Positions 1 to 8,223 of a DNA stretch of 64,000 nucleotides are shown here, in pieces. The DNA is from CADCWK01 sp035944555 (GTDB lineage Bacteria; Chloroflexota; Chloroflexia; Thermomicrobiales; UBA6265), in assembly GCA_035944555.1 (NCBI GenBank), contig DASZAY010000031.1, forward strand, positions 124,001-188,000, written 5' to 3'. The position numbers and the translations under genes are program-made. The first letter of the stretch is position 1; every line of letters begins with the position of its first letter. A model generated the notes under the pieces. The model did no database searches, was not told the DNA's origin, and saw only the letters and a list, made by a program, of their open reading frames with translations.

Positions 1-322
1 TCCGTCCCGAGATCAGCCACCCCATGACGAAGACGGCCACCGTCGCTAGCAGGAGGACCACGATCGCCGTCCGGGCGACACGGCCAAGGGCGAACCGTCG
101 CTCCTCCTTGCGGACCTCGAAGATCCGTCCCTCGACGGTGTCCCTGTCCAGGTCGGATTGCTGGCCGGGTGAGCCACCGAATGGCCCCGGGCCACCGCGC
201 TCCGGCGGCTCGAGTTGCTGCCGCAGCGACCCGTAGATCAGGACGATCATGACCAGGCCGACGGCGAAGAACAGGACGCCGAAGAGGATCGTCAGGCGGA
301 GGCGAACCGTCGGCCGGAACAC
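1..322 (-). CDS. Sensor histidine kinase, N-terminal part (runs off the left edge)
   Basis: Read on the minus strand from a GTG at 322 whose G is also the last base of the TAG stop of the response regulator gene, so the two genes are translationally coupled. The 107 visible codons give TM1 (about residues 8-31), a Gly/Pro-rich extracytoplasmic loop (about 32-80), and TM2 (about 84-105). This is the usual front end of a membrane sensor kinase. HAMP, HisKA and HATPase domains would lie outside the window and are not seen. The kinase call therefore rests on topology plus coupling to an OmpR-type regulator. Confidence 0.72.
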   Translation of the reverse strand, partial: MFRPTVRLRLTILFGVLFFAVGLVMIVLIYGSLRQQLEPPERGGPGPFGGSPGQQSDLDRDTVEGRIFEVRKEERRFALGRVARTAIVVLLLATVAVFVMGWLISGR

Positions 323-993
323 TAGGCTCCGCCCGGCGCTGTGAGACGGTACCCGACGCCGACCACCGTTTCGATGACCTGTGGCTCGCCCAGCTTCCGG
401 CGCAACGTCATGACGGTGATCCGGATGGCGTTGGTGAACGGGTCGGTCGCGTCGTCCCAGACCCGGTCCAATAGCTCCTCCGCCGAGACGACGCGGCCCG
501 GTGAACCGGCGAGGACCTCGAGCACGCCGAACTCCTTGCGGGTCAGCGAGAGGTCGCGCCCCGCCCGGGTGACCGTCCGGCGCGACGGGTCGATCTCGAT
601 GTCACCCGCGACCAGCCGGGGAGGCGTGGCGGCCGAGGGACGCCGACCAAGCGCCCGGACCCGCGCCACCAGCTCGCCCATCGCGAACGGCTTCGGCAGG
701 TAGTCGTCGGCCCCGAGCGACAGTCCCTCGACACGGGCATCGACATTGCCGGCGGCGGTCAGCATCAGGATCCGGGGCGGCGTCGGCCAACTGACCAGCT
801 TGCGGCAGACGTCGTCGCCCTGGATGCCGGGCAGCATGCGATCGAGCACGACGACTTCGTACGGCGAGATGGACGCCTTCTCCAGCGCTTCCTCGCCGTC
901 GAAGGCGACATCGATCGCCAGCCCGGATTGCCGCAACCCACGGGCGATGACGTCCGCGAGCGCCTCCTCATCCTCGACGACCAGTACGCGCAT
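322..993 (-). CDS. OmpR/PhoB-family response regulator
   Basis: Two-domain response regulator of 223 aa. The receiver domain covers about residues 1-118, with the acidic pocket at VEDEE, phospho-acceptor Asp51 in VVLDRMLPG, and the Lys of PKPF. The C-terminal winged helix (about 125-220) carries the LTRKEFGVLEVL and VVGVGYRL signatures of OmpR/PhoB proteins. I chose the ATG at 993 because MRVLVVEDEE is the canonical receiver start and a GGGGAAC sequence lies upstream; the longer reading frame to 1185 is not conserved-looking. It overlaps the downstream kinase by one base. Tandem 11-bp repeats just upstream suggest autoregulation. Confidence 0.93.
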   Translation of the reverse strand: MRVLVVEDEEALADVIARGLRQSGLAIDVAFDGEEALEKASISPYEVVVLDRMLPGIQGDDVCRKLVSWPTPPRILMLTAAGNVDARVEGLSLGADDYLPKPFAMGELVARVRALGRRPSAATPPRLVAGDIEIDPSRRTVTRAGRDLSLTRKEFGVLEVLAGSPGRVVSAEELLDRVWDDATDPFTNAIRITVMTLRRKLGEPQVIETVVGVGYRLTAPGGA

Positions 994-1059
994 CCCGAGT
1001 TCCCCATTTCGACCACCGCGAGCCGCCCGGCTCACCTCTCCCCATCCTGCCAGCCCGGC

Positions 1060-1092
1060 CATATGCCCGGCATATGGCGCGCATGTGGCCGG
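1060..1092. promoter_or_regulatory. Three tandem 11-bp repeats, probable response-regulator binding site
   Basis: Three contiguous 11-base units begin CATATG, CATATG and CATGTG at 1060, 1071 and 1082. OmpR/PhoB proteins bind direct repeats with an 11-bp period. The array lies 67 bases upstream of the response regulator start, so autoregulation is the natural inference. Confidence 0.5.
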
Positions 1093-1144
1093 GCGACGAA
1101 GGCATCCGGGTCCCGGATGACACGCTGTCCGGGCCTCGCCGGAA

Positions 1145-1166
1145 CATACAGGGAGCATACAGGTTG
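1145..1166. promoter_or_regulatory. Two tandem 11-bp CATACAGG repeats
   Basis: CATACAGGGAG at 1145-1155 is followed directly by CATACAGGTTG at 1156-1166. The 11-bp period matches the CATATG array 53 bases away. This pair may be a second binding site for the same regulator, placed toward the divergent exported-protein gene at 1279. Confidence 0.45.
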
Positions 1167-1278
1167 CCCGGTACGGTGAATCCATCGGGGCTGGTCTGGC
1201 ACGCGCCGGACCAACTCCGTCAGACGACCCATGACCCGGTCACTACCCTGGCCGGATCGGACGAAAGGACTCTATCGC

Positions 1279-1857
1279 ATGGATACCCGCACCACCCTGC
1301 TCGGCCGTCGCCGGCTCCTCGCCGGGAGCGCCGGGCTCGGGCTCGCCGCCATCGCCGGCGTGTCGCTCGCCGCCGCGCAGGCGACGCCCGAGCCGAGTGA
1401 CGACACGACCGACGACACGGCTAACGACACGACTGACGACGCCACCTCGACCTCCGAGGACGCCTTCCTGGCCCGCGCCACCGAGCGCTACGACGAGTTC
1501 GTCACCGGCCTCGCTGGCGCGCTGTCGATCAGCGATACCGCCACCGTCGACAGTGCGATCCGGACCAGCCTCACGGCGATGGTCGACGCCCGACTCGCCG
1601 AGGGGACGATCTCCGCTGACGCGGCCGAATCGGCACGAAGCGCGATCGCCTCCTCCCCTGCCCCGCTCGCTGCCCTGCTGATGGCCGGCCGGGTCGGCGG
1701 TCGTGGCCGCGGCCACGGTGGACCGGGCTGGGGCGGGCGTGACAGCGCCCGGACGGAGGACGAAACGGACGATGGGACCGGTGGGACCAGCGACCCTGCC
1801 GCCAGCTCGTCCCCTTCGACCGAGGGAGTTGCCGCCACTCCGGCCGCTGCCCTCTAG
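1279..1857 (+). CDS. Tat-exported hypothetical protein with Gly/Arg-rich C-terminus
   Basis: 192 aa from the ATG at 1279, with a GAAAGGA ribosome site about 11 bases upstream. The N-terminus RRRLLAGSAG followed by a hydrophobic stretch ending near AAAQA is a twin-arginine-type signal peptide. An Asp/Thr-rich linker (about residues 36-60) follows. A helical middle (about 65-140) contains DARLAEGTISADAAESAR, a pattern seen in short exported Chloroflexota/Actinobacteria proteins of unknown role. The tail is rich in Gly, Arg and Ser. It is divergent from the two-component genes and is preceded by repeats that may bind the response regulator, so it may belong to that regulon. No enzymatic motif was recognised. 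Confidence 0.72.
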   Translation: MDTRTTLLGRRRLLAGSAGLGLAAIAGVSLAAAQATPEPSDDTTDDTANDTTDDATSTSEDAFLARATERYDEFVTGLAGALSISDTATVDSAIRTSLTAMVDARLAEGTISADAAESARSAIASSPAPLAALLMAGRVGGRGRGHGGPGWGGRDSARTEDETDDGTGGTSDPAASSSPSTEGVAATPAAAL

Positions 1858-1938
1858 GACGCGGCGGGTCGGCACGACCGTAGCGGTCCCGCCGGAGGGG
1901 GTGGGCACCGCCACGGCCTGTCGGCCATCGACGTCGTA

Positions 1939-2850
1939 CTAGCTGTCCCGGCCCATCGATGCTTCCAGCCAGCCCGGCAGGCTCCCGGTCAGCGTCCGTG
2001 CGACGCCAGCCAGGCGCCCGGCCGGGCTGGTCTCGTCGTCCGGGTCCTCTCCCGGTTGAGCCTCGGCGAAGATACCCAGCGCGGTCCACACTTTGGCGGC
2101 AACGATCTGCTGATCATGGATCGTCTCGGCCGCCGGGCCGCCATCGCGCCGCGCGACGGTGTACCGCTCGATCGCCCCGAGACGTTCCCGCTGACCGGGC
2201 AGCCCCGGGAGCGCGATCGCGACATCGATCGCCGGATGCCCGGTTCCGATCCGCTCCCAGTCCAAGAGGACGACCGTCCCGTCACTCGCGATGCCCCAGT
2301 TCAGGGGATTGGGATCACCGGAGATCACCCAGCGGGTATCGCCGAGCGCCTGGAAGGTCTCCCGCGCCACCCCGAGCATGGCCATGACGTCCGGCGGGAG
2401 CCAGCGCCCGGCGGCCCGATCGAGCGCGTCATCCCAGACGGGCCGAAACCCGCCGCCGATCGGTTCCAGTACCGATACCGGGAGGGCATGGAGCCTGGCG
2501 AGTGTCGCGAACACGGCGGGATCCACGCCCCACCGCTCCCTCGGCAGCGCCTCCGGCACATCCTCCAGCACCAGCCAGGCACCGGCCCCGTCGATCGTGA
2601 CCGCCCCGTCGCAGCCCGGGATCCGCACCCCCGCCTCCGCTAGGACCGGCGCCAGGTCGCGATAGACGAATGCTTCCCGGTCCGATCCCGTCCGCTTGAC
2701 GACGCGCGTCCCGGAACGGCCAACGACGCGGACGACACCGGCGCCACTCATCCCCCCGAGCGGCTCGACCCGCTGGACCGGCCCAATGAGTTCGGTCACG
2801 CGCTCGCGGATCGCCGCCGGGATAGGCACCCCGAGCCCGTCAGTCACCAT
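1939..2850 (-). CDS. Aminoglycoside phosphotransferase (APH)-family kinase
   Basis: 303 aa from the ATG at 2850, preceded by GGATGG; a TTG at 2940 would add 30 residues. The C-terminal half holds the APH/choline-kinase catalytic motif as VISGDPNPLNWG, followed by VVLLDWERIG, the metal-binding Asp motif. The usual HGD is SGD here, so the motif His is replaced by Ser. The N-lobe has a glycine-rich loop (GGMSGAGVVRV) and a Lys in RVVKRTG. Such proteins phosphorylate small hydroxylated substrates (antibiotics, sugars, choline); the substrate cannot be read from sequence. It is not in an obvious operon and abuts an AT-rich island upstream. Confidence 0.8.
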   Translation of the reverse strand: MVTDGLGVPIPAAIRERVTELIGPVQRVEPLGGMSGAGVVRVVGRSGTRVVKRTGSDREAFVYRDLAPVLAEAGVRIPGCDGAVTIDGAGAWLVLEDVPEALPRERWGVDPAVFATLARLHALPVSVLEPIGGGFRPVWDDALDRAAGRWLPPDVMAMLGVARETFQALGDTRWVISGDPNPLNWGIASDGTVVLLDWERIGTGHPAIDVAIALPGLPGQRERLGAIERYTVARRDGGPAAETIHDQQIVAAKVWTALGIFAEAQPGEDPDDETSPAGRLAGVARTLTGSLPGWLEASMGRDS

Positions 2851-2920
2851 CAGTCGGCCATCCAATCCTCGTCGAGATAGGGTGCGATGACGGGCTGCGG
2901 CAAGCCGATCCCAGGCAGGG

Positions 2921-3157
2921 TCAGCATCTTGTACCTTCAAGCATCACCGCTCGATCCGGAGCGTCCGCTGGCATACCCAAACCCGTCGTCGTGTTCTGGT
3001 TGCAGCCCTCATAGATATGGTCTCCGTAGCCGCCCTCCGTAGCCGCCCATCGGTCCTTCATTACTGTGAGACCAGCGGGGCGTAACCGCTCCGTCTCTCC
3101 CGTCAAATTGGGGTCAGAATCCGCAAGCTCGTGGCTCAGGTAGGCCACCACCAACAT
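2921..3157 (-). CDS. Small uncharacterised reading frame at the island edge, possibly a gene fragment
   Basis: A 78-codon frame that overlaps the longest possible start of the APH-like gene. I do not recognise the product. It contains a coherent-looking middle (DRWAATEGGYGDHIYEGC) but no signal peptide or membrane segment. That middle lies over a 13-bp tandem duplication at 3022-3047; because 13 is not a multiple of three, the frame upstream and downstream may once have differed. It sits where GC content starts to fall, so it may be the decayed end of a larger gene cut by island insertion. Confidence 0.25.
   Translation of the reverse strand: MLVVAYLSHELADSDPNLTGETERLRPAGLTVMKDRWAATEGGYGDHIYEGCNQNTTTGLGMPADAPDRAVMLEGTRC
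3022..3047. repeat. 13-bp perfect tandem duplication
   Basis: CTCCGTAGCCGCC occurs at 3022-3034 and again at 3035-3047. It lies inside the small minus-strand frame and would shift its reading frame relative to an unduplicated ancestor. Confidence 0.75.
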
Positions 3158-3484
3158 GTCCGTGTGCTCGATGTTTGACGATCAGTACATGACTAACCGC
3201 CACACTACCTGAACGCTGTGACGCTGGCAAAGGATGATTGGCAAGTGAGCTATGGCCGCGACTGTGATCTCCACTAATCCAAGTTCTGGTTGACGACGAC
3301 CTACGTTGAGACTCAATCTAGTACCAAACGACTCAACTCGCTCGATTCGAGTGGTCCAAGCACGGCGCTGTCAAGCTCAACGCACAAGTCCGGAGTCATT
3401 CACTTCGAACTCAATTGGATGTTGACGACTGTGGACCACTAATTCATACTTCCGACATAGGACGAAAATGTTAGGGGGAAGAAT
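3158..3484. other. AT-richer intergenic stretch at the left side of the island
   Basis: About 330 bases without a credible gene. Base composition is clearly AT-richer than the chromosome on either side. Apart from the promoter at 3422-3450 I see only short imperfect inverted repeats, for example CTCG/CGAG around 3337-3351. No tRNA or integrase was seen. Confidence 0.5.
3422..3450 (+). promoter_or_regulatory. Sigma-70-like promoter of the island gene pair
   Basis: TTGACG at 3422-3427, a 17-base spacer, then CATACT at 3445-3450. It lies 35 bases upstream of the first island gene, whose ribosome site is GGGGGAAG at 3474-3481. Spacing is ideal and the -35 has five of six consensus bases. Confidence 0.55.
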
Positions 3485-4081
3485 ATGGATGACAGCAAGT
3501 CAAGGTTCGGCGAACTCCTGGCAGCTATGCCACAGATCGCCGAAGCAGTTAATGCCTTCAATTCTACTGAAACTCAGGAATTAGCGCTAAACTCGCTCTT
3601 ACAAGCTTTCAGTCCATCAACTACCTCGAGCGACGATCGTGTGCATCATAACGATGTAGCTTCTCCCCAAGTAGAGACGACACACAATCCCGATTCAAAC
3701 AAGAAAAATCTCGGATCTAATCCTCGACGCAAAGGGACCAGCAAGAAAGTCGATCCGGTTCGCGACATCAATTTTCACCCCCAAGGGAAGAAGTCGCTAA
3801 GGGACTTGGCCGCCGAGAAGATTCCCACCAATGCCGACCAGCGCAATGTAATCGCAGTATGGTGGTTAGAAAATGAAGGCGGGATACCTGCGATTGGGGT
3901 AGGACATGTCTTGGCCTGTTATAAAGCGTGCAATTGGAGGGAGCCCGCTAACCTCAGCAACGCGCTTGCCGTAACAGCTAGCAGAATGGCTTGGATTGAT
4001 ACAAAAGATATGAGAAGCATCATTACCACGCCCTTGGGTCGAAACACGGTCGAACAAGACATGCCGCTGGACAGGAAGTAA
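3485..4081 (+). CDS. Uncharacterised island protein with C-terminal winged-helix-like domain
   Basis: 198 aa, start fixed by the strong GGGGGAAG ribosome site. Residues about 1-45 are helical; about 46-95 are Ser/Asn/Lys-rich and probably disordered. From SLRDLAAEK (about residue 100) to the end a compact domain follows, with GVGHVLACYKACNW, LAVTASRMAWIDT and TTPLGRNTVEQ. The last looks like the beta-wing of a small winged helix. Codon use and base composition are AT-rich, unlike neighbours. The TAA stop overlaps the ATG of the next gene by one base (TAATG), indicating translational coupling and a two-gene module. Function unknown; accessory, possibly defence-linked, is inference from context. 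Confidence 0.75.
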   Translation: MDDSKSRFGELLAAMPQIAEAVNAFNSTETQELALNSLLQAFSPSTTSSDDRVHHNDVASPQVETTHNPDSNKKNLGSNPRRKGTSKKVDPVRDINFHPQGKKSLRDLAAEKIPTNADQRNVIAVWWLENEGGIPAIGVGHVLACYKACNWREPANLSNALAVTASRMAWIDTKDMRSIITTPLGRNTVEQDMPLDRK

Positions 4082-4860
4082 TGTCGCAGAATATTTCTCA
4101 CTCGACGCTGCTGGCGGGACTGCCGAGCACTTTGCGCGGGGAATTGATTACAGAATATCAGAAGATAGCTCGAAACTATGTCCACCGGCACTGGGAAGCA
4201 ACAGAACTAGACGGCGGGCGTTTTTCAGAAGTCAGTTACTCGATTCTAAAAGGCTTCGTTGACAACAACTTTCCTCTGAGATCGTCCAAGCCAAACAACT
4301 TCTTCCAATCTTGCATTGATTTATCCCAAGCAGACAAGGCTCGTTTCCCTCACTCGGTTCGTATTGGAATTCCAAGGGTATTGATTGGACTGTACGAGAT
4401 CCGAAACAACAGAGGAGTTGGTCATGTGGGGGGCGATGTGGATGCCAATCACATGGACTCAACTTACGTTCTGCATGCATGCCAGTGGGTAGTAGCAGAA
4501 TTCGTTAGGATCTTTCACAGCACAGATATCCTAACAGCCACGGCAGCCGTCGAAGCCATTGTTGACCGAACGCTACCCTTCATTTGGTCGGTAGACGGTA
4601 AGCAACGAATCTTGAGCACCAACCTGAGCCTGGCCGACAAAACGCTTCTGATCCTATACAGCAACCCCGACAGCACTAATGCAAGAAGCCTCGCGAGCTC
4701 CCTAGACCAAGATAGGTTCCCCAACTTCAAGCGCGTCCTTCTGAAGCTACATAAAGACGTTTTGATTAACTACAACCCTTCGACCGAGCTTGCACTCATC
4801 TCTCCAAAAGGCTCAATTCTTGTTGAAGATAAGATAATCCCGAGCATTCAATCTATATAG
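4081..4860 (+). CDS. Putative HEPN-like protein with C-terminal winged helix
   Basis: 259 aa, starting in the TAATG overlap with the preceding gene. The N-terminal part (about residues 1-150) is all-helical and contains EIRNNRGVGHVGGDVDANHM. RNNRGVGH fits the R-x4-6-H motif of HEPN RNases and Abi-type proteins (R, six residues, H). Residues about 175-255 (LSLADKTLLILYSNP, then LLKLHKDVLINYN and LALISPKGSILVE) look like a winged helix. AT-rich codon use matches its partner and contrasts with the flanks. HEPN domains are common in toxin and phage-defence systems, so an abortive-infection role is plausible, but no direct homology was tested. Confidence 0.72.
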   Translation: MSQNISHSTLLAGLPSTLRGELITEYQKIARNYVHRHWEATELDGGRFSEVSYSILKGFVDNNFPLRSSKPNNFFQSCIDLSQADKARFPHSVRIGIPRVLIGLYEIRNNRGVGHVGGDVDANHMDSTYVLHACQWVVAEFVRIFHSTDILTATAAVEAIVDRTLPFIWSVDGKQRILSTNLSLADKTLLILYSNPDSTNARSLASSLDQDRFPNFKRVLLKLHKDVLINYNPSTELALISPKGSILVEDKIIPSIQSI

Positions 4861-4863
4861 TGA

Positions 4864-4881
4864 TCCAACTCCTATGTTGGA
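4864..4881 (+). terminator. Weak hairpin after the island pair
   Basis: TCCAAC at 4864-4869 can pair with GTTGGA at 4876-4881 across a 6-base loop, directly after the second island stop codon. The stem is short and no clear T-run follows, so terminator function is uncertain. Confidence 0.3.
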
Positions 4882-4999
4882 AGTATTGTCATACCAGCAT
4901 ACAACAGGATGCGTGGCACACTTTCCGACGCGGGCTGCCAGCGCATCATCCCACCATCGCCCGCCCCTCATGGACACCCATACCGGAAGGCCAGCGACC

Positions 5000-6088
5000 A
5001 TGTCCATCTACGGCGCCCAGACCCTCGACGCTCCGCTCTACGACGACGCGGCGAAGCGCTACGACGCCATCCTCTTCCTCTCCTTTGGAGGGCCCGAGGG
5101 ACCGGATGAGGTCATGCCCTTCCTCGAGCACGTCACCGCCGGCCGGAACGTCCCGCGGGAGCGCCTAGAGGAGGTCGCCGGGCACTACCTCCACTACGGC
5201 GGCGTCAGCCCGATCAACGCGCAGAACCGCGCCCTGATCGCGGCCCTCCGCGAAGAACTCGACGCTCACGGGCTGGCCGACCTGCCGATCTATTTCGGCA
5301 ACCGCAACAGCGAGCCGTTCGTCGGCGAGACCGTCAGGCAGATGGAAGAGGACGGAGTACGGTCAGGGCTGGTCTTCGTGACGTCGGCGTTCAGCACGTG
5401 GTCAGGCTGCCGCCAGTACCGCGAGGACGTCTTCCGGGCGCTGGAGGGCATCGACCACCGGATCGCCTTCGACAAGATCCGCGTGTTCTACAACCACCCC
5501 GGCTTCGTCGAGCCGATGGCCGACAACGTCCGGGCCGCACTGGACCGGTTCCCGGCCGAGCGGCAGGATGGCGTGGAAGTGGTCTTCACCGCCCACAGCA
5601 TCCCGCTCTCGATGGCGGCCGGCAGCGCCTACGAGCGCCAGCTGGACGAGAGCTGCCGCCTCGTCGCCGAGCGGGCCGGGACGCCGACCTGGCGGCTGGT
5701 CTACCAGAGCCGCAGCGGGTCACCCCGGATCCCGTGGCTGGAGCCGGACATCGTCGCCGCGCTGGATACCCTCCATGGCGAAGGCCGCGACGACGTGATA
5801 GTCGTGCCGATCGGCTTCATCTCCGATCATATGGAAGTGCTGTTCGACCTCGACGATGAGGCGAAGGAGCACGCGATCAAGCTGAGCATGCACATGGAGC
5901 GAGCGGCGACGGTTGGCACCGACCCGCGCTTCGTCTCCATGATCCGCGAGTTGATCGTCGAGCGGATGACCGCGGACCCGGAGCGCCGGGCACTCGGCAC
6001 GATCGGTCCCAATCACGACATCTGTCCCCTGGACTGCTGCCAGCTTGGGACCGGTCCGGAGCGGATCACGATGCGCCGACCGGCGTAG
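5000..6088 (+). CDS. hemH: Ferrochelatase (coproporphyrin type likely)
   Basis: Inserts ferrous iron into a porphyrin in the last steps of heme synthesis. The 362-aa product starts at the ATG at 5000 (MSIYGAQ); the longer frame enters the AT-rich island and is not conserved-looking. The family front YDAILFLSFGGPEGPDEV is present. Catalytic residues are His199 in VVFTAHSIP and Glu279 in SDHMEVLFDLD. The C-terminus has clustered cysteines (ICPLDCCQ) like those of actinobacterial enzymes, which act on coproporphyrin III. Length fits the monoderm/actinobacterial group. No other heme genes are next to it. Confidence 0.93.
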   Translation: MSIYGAQTLDAPLYDDAAKRYDAILFLSFGGPEGPDEVMPFLEHVTAGRNVPRERLEEVAGHYLHYGGVSPINAQNRALIAALREELDAHGLADLPIYFGNRNSEPFVGETVRQMEEDGVRSGLVFVTSAFSTWSGCRQYREDVFRALEGIDHRIAFDKIRVFYNHPGFVEPMADNVRAALDRFPAERQDGVEVVFTAHSIPLSMAAGSAYERQLDESCRLVAERAGTPTWRLVYQSRSGSPRIPWLEPDIVAALDTLHGEGRDDVIVVPIGFISDHMEVLFDLDDEAKEHAIKLSMHMERAATVGTDPRFVSMIRELIVERMTADPERRALGTIGPNHDICPLDCCQLGTGPERITMRRPA

Positions 6089-6236
6089 CCCGCGTTATGT
6101 CGTGCCTCCGAATCGGGCATCCGTTCCCGCAGCCGGCTGTTGACGCAATCGTGACATTCGGTCGCTATCCTCCCGGCTGGAACGGACCGTGGCCTGCGCA
6201 CCCGGCGCGGATCAACGGACGAGGAGGACACCGAAC

Positions 6237-7343
6237 ATGACCGACACCCTGCCCCCGAAGTCTCCGGACCGCGAGGGACTGACCAGCCCGGCCGGAGCCA
6301 GCAACCACCGGCCGTCAGGCATGGGCGACCCATCCGCCATTCGCGGGCTGGCCCCGACGCCGGTCGAGGGCAACCCCGACGCGCCGGTGCTTCGCGTCAC
6401 CAACCTGACCCGGCGTTTCGGCGATATCACCGCGGTCAACAACCTCACATTCGAGGTCCGGGCGGGCGAGGTGCTCGGCTTCCTCGGTCCCAATGGTTCG
6501 GGCAAGTCGACGACCGTCTCGATGATCCTCGGGCTGGTCCGGCCGACATCGGGCAATGTCGAGCTGTATGGCCACGACGTTCAGCGCAACCCCGAAGTGG
6601 TCGCGAAGTCGGCGGGCGCCATCATCGAGAACCCGGCCTTCTACCCGTACCTGTCCGGCCGCGACAACCTCCGGACCTTCGCCAAGGCGCTGGGCGGCGT
6701 CTCTGACGCCCGGGTTGACGAGTTGCTCGAGCTGGTTCGGATGAAGGACCGCGCCGGCGACAAGTACAAGTCGTACTCGCTGGGCATGAAGCAGCGCCTC
6801 GGCATCGCCCTGACGCTGCTCCAGAACCCCGGGCTGGTGATCCTGGACGAGCCGACCAACGGCCTCGACCCCGCTGGCCAGCGCGAGATCCGCGACTTCA
6901 TCCCGGAACTGGCCCGCAACGGCCACGCCGTCCTGCTTGCCAGCCACCTGCTCCATGAGGTCGAGAACGTCTCCGACCGCGTTGTCATCATCCGCCGTGG
7001 CGAGATGATCCAGCAGGGCCGCGTCCGCGACCTGGTCCGTTCGGGCGGGGTGATCGAGGTCATGGTCCAGCCCGACGAGGTCGCGCCGGCCGTCGACCTG
7101 ATCCGTCGCGTCGGCGGCGTGACCAATATCCAGCCAGGTGCCGAAGAAGGCGGGATCATCGTCTCCGCCGAGCCCCAGGTCGGGCGTGACATCAACCGGA
7201 TGCTGGCGGGACAGGGCATCTTCGCGAGCGCCGTTGCACCCAAGGCCAACACGCTGGAGAACGTCTTCCTCGAACTCACCCAGGGAAGCGCACCGGGCGA
7301 GCAGGAATCCGGGCGCCGGAAGCGCCGCTTCGGCCGTGGCTAG
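6237..7343 (+). CDS. ABC-2 type exporter, ATP-binding subunit
   Basis: 368 aa from the ATG at 6237 with a GAGGAGG ribosome site at 6221. The nucleotide-binding domain covers about residues 50-280: Walker A GPNGSGKST (Lys90), signature YSLGMKQRLGIAL, Walker B LVILDEPTNGLDP, and the switch His in LLASHLLHE. The first 45 residues are a Pro/Ser-rich extension. The tail contains the regulatory fold typical of CcmA/DrrA-type subunits and ends in basic residues. It is followed 60 bases later by the membrane subunit. Substrate is unknown; drug, lipid or peptide export are the usual roles. Confidence 0.9.
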   Translation: MTDTLPPKSPDREGLTSPAGASNHRPSGMGDPSAIRGLAPTPVEGNPDAPVLRVTNLTRRFGDITAVNNLTFEVRAGEVLGFLGPNGSGKSTTVSMILGLVRPTSGNVELYGHDVQRNPEVVAKSAGAIIENPAFYPYLSGRDNLRTFAKALGGVSDARVDELLELVRMKDRAGDKYKSYSLGMKQRLGIALTLLQNPGLVILDEPTNGLDPAGQREIRDFIPELARNGHAVLLASHLLHEVENVSDRVVIIRRGEMIQQGRVRDLVRSGGVIEVMVQPDEVAPAVDLIRRVGGVTNIQPGAEEGGIIVSAEPQVGRDINRMLAGQGIFASAVAPKANTLENVFLELTQGSAPGEQESGRRKRRFGRG

Positions 7344-7403
7344 AGCCATCGTCCCTCTGCCTGATCGCTCAGTCCCACCCGGAACGGAGAATGGAGTCCC
7401 ACC

Positions 7404-8195
7404 ATGGGGAACCTGCTGAACGCCGAAATCTTCAAGGCCGTCAAACGACCGGCGACGTGGATCATGCTCGTGATCCTCGCCCTGATCGTCGCCGCCTTCT
7501 ACGCCATCGTCTACTTCGCCGTCGATGATCCCGCGACGGACCTCTCGCTGCGCCCGACCGAGATCGTCAACAACGGCTACGCCATCGGGGCAAACATCGC
7601 CAGCATCCTGGTGATCGTCTTCGCAGCCCAGCTCATGGGATCGGAATACGGATGGGGAACGATCCGCGCCTTGGCCTCCCGCGCCAGCAGCCGCTCCGCG
7701 CTGATCGTGTCCAAGCTGATCCTGCTCGCTGGCTACACTCTGCTCACGCTCGTCGTCACGGCGGCGGTCGCGATCATCAGCGCGCTGGTCTTCAGTGCCA
7801 TCGCCGGCAACGAGACGTCGATCCCCGGTGATGCATGGGTCGACTACGCCCAGGCCATCGGCCGGTACATGCTCGCCAACGGGGTGTACGCGGTCCTGGC
7901 GCTGGTCATCACGATCCTGAGTCGCTCGACGGCGGCCGGTATCGCCGGCGGCATCGCCCTCAGCTTCCTCGAGATCGCGATCTGGGAGATCCTGGCGGCC
8001 ATCACCGATGTCTTCCAGACGATCCGCGAGTACTTCCTCGGGTACAACGTCCAAGGGCTCGCCGCCGCGGCGACCGACCAGCAGGTGGATGACTTCGACA
8101 TCACTCGCGGAGTCATCATCGTGTCCGTCTGGTTGATCGCCCTGCTGGCGATCAGCTTCTACGTCTTCCGTCGGCGGGACATCACGTCCGGCTGA
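7404..8195 (+). CDS. ABC-2 type exporter, permease subunit
   Basis: 263-aa integral membrane protein with about six transmembrane helices: residues about 15-37, 60-82, 105-135, 155-175, 180-205, and a final one near 236-255. The layout is that of ABC-2/DUF-type exporter permeases. The start is the ATG at 7404 with GAGAATGGAG upstream. It is the membrane partner of the ATPase encoded just before it. The unit ends at a perfect 12-bp terminator hairpin. Confidence 0.88.
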   Translation: MGNLLNAEIFKAVKRPATWIMLVILALIVAAFYAIVYFAVDDPATDLSLRPTEIVNNGYAIGANIASILVIVFAAQLMGSEYGWGTIRALASRASSRSALIVSKLILLAGYTLLTLVVTAAVAIISALVFSAIAGNETSIPGDAWVDYAQAIGRYMLANGVYAVLALVITILSRSTAAGIAGGIALSFLEIAIWEILAAITDVFQTIREYFLGYNVQGLAAAATDQQVDDFDITRGVIIVSVWLIALLAISFYVFRRRDITSG

Positions 8196-8223
8196 TCCCT
8201 CCGGACGCGAAACCAAACGCAGG

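Noticed and set aside
6140..6171. TTGACG ... TATCCT as promoter of the ABC exporter
   Set aside because: The spacer is 20 bases, too long for a confident sigma-70 call.
6315..8216. 633-codon minus-strand frame over the ABC exporter genes
   Set aside because: It mirrors two genes with full Walker and membrane signatures; its composition is that of an antisense shadow.
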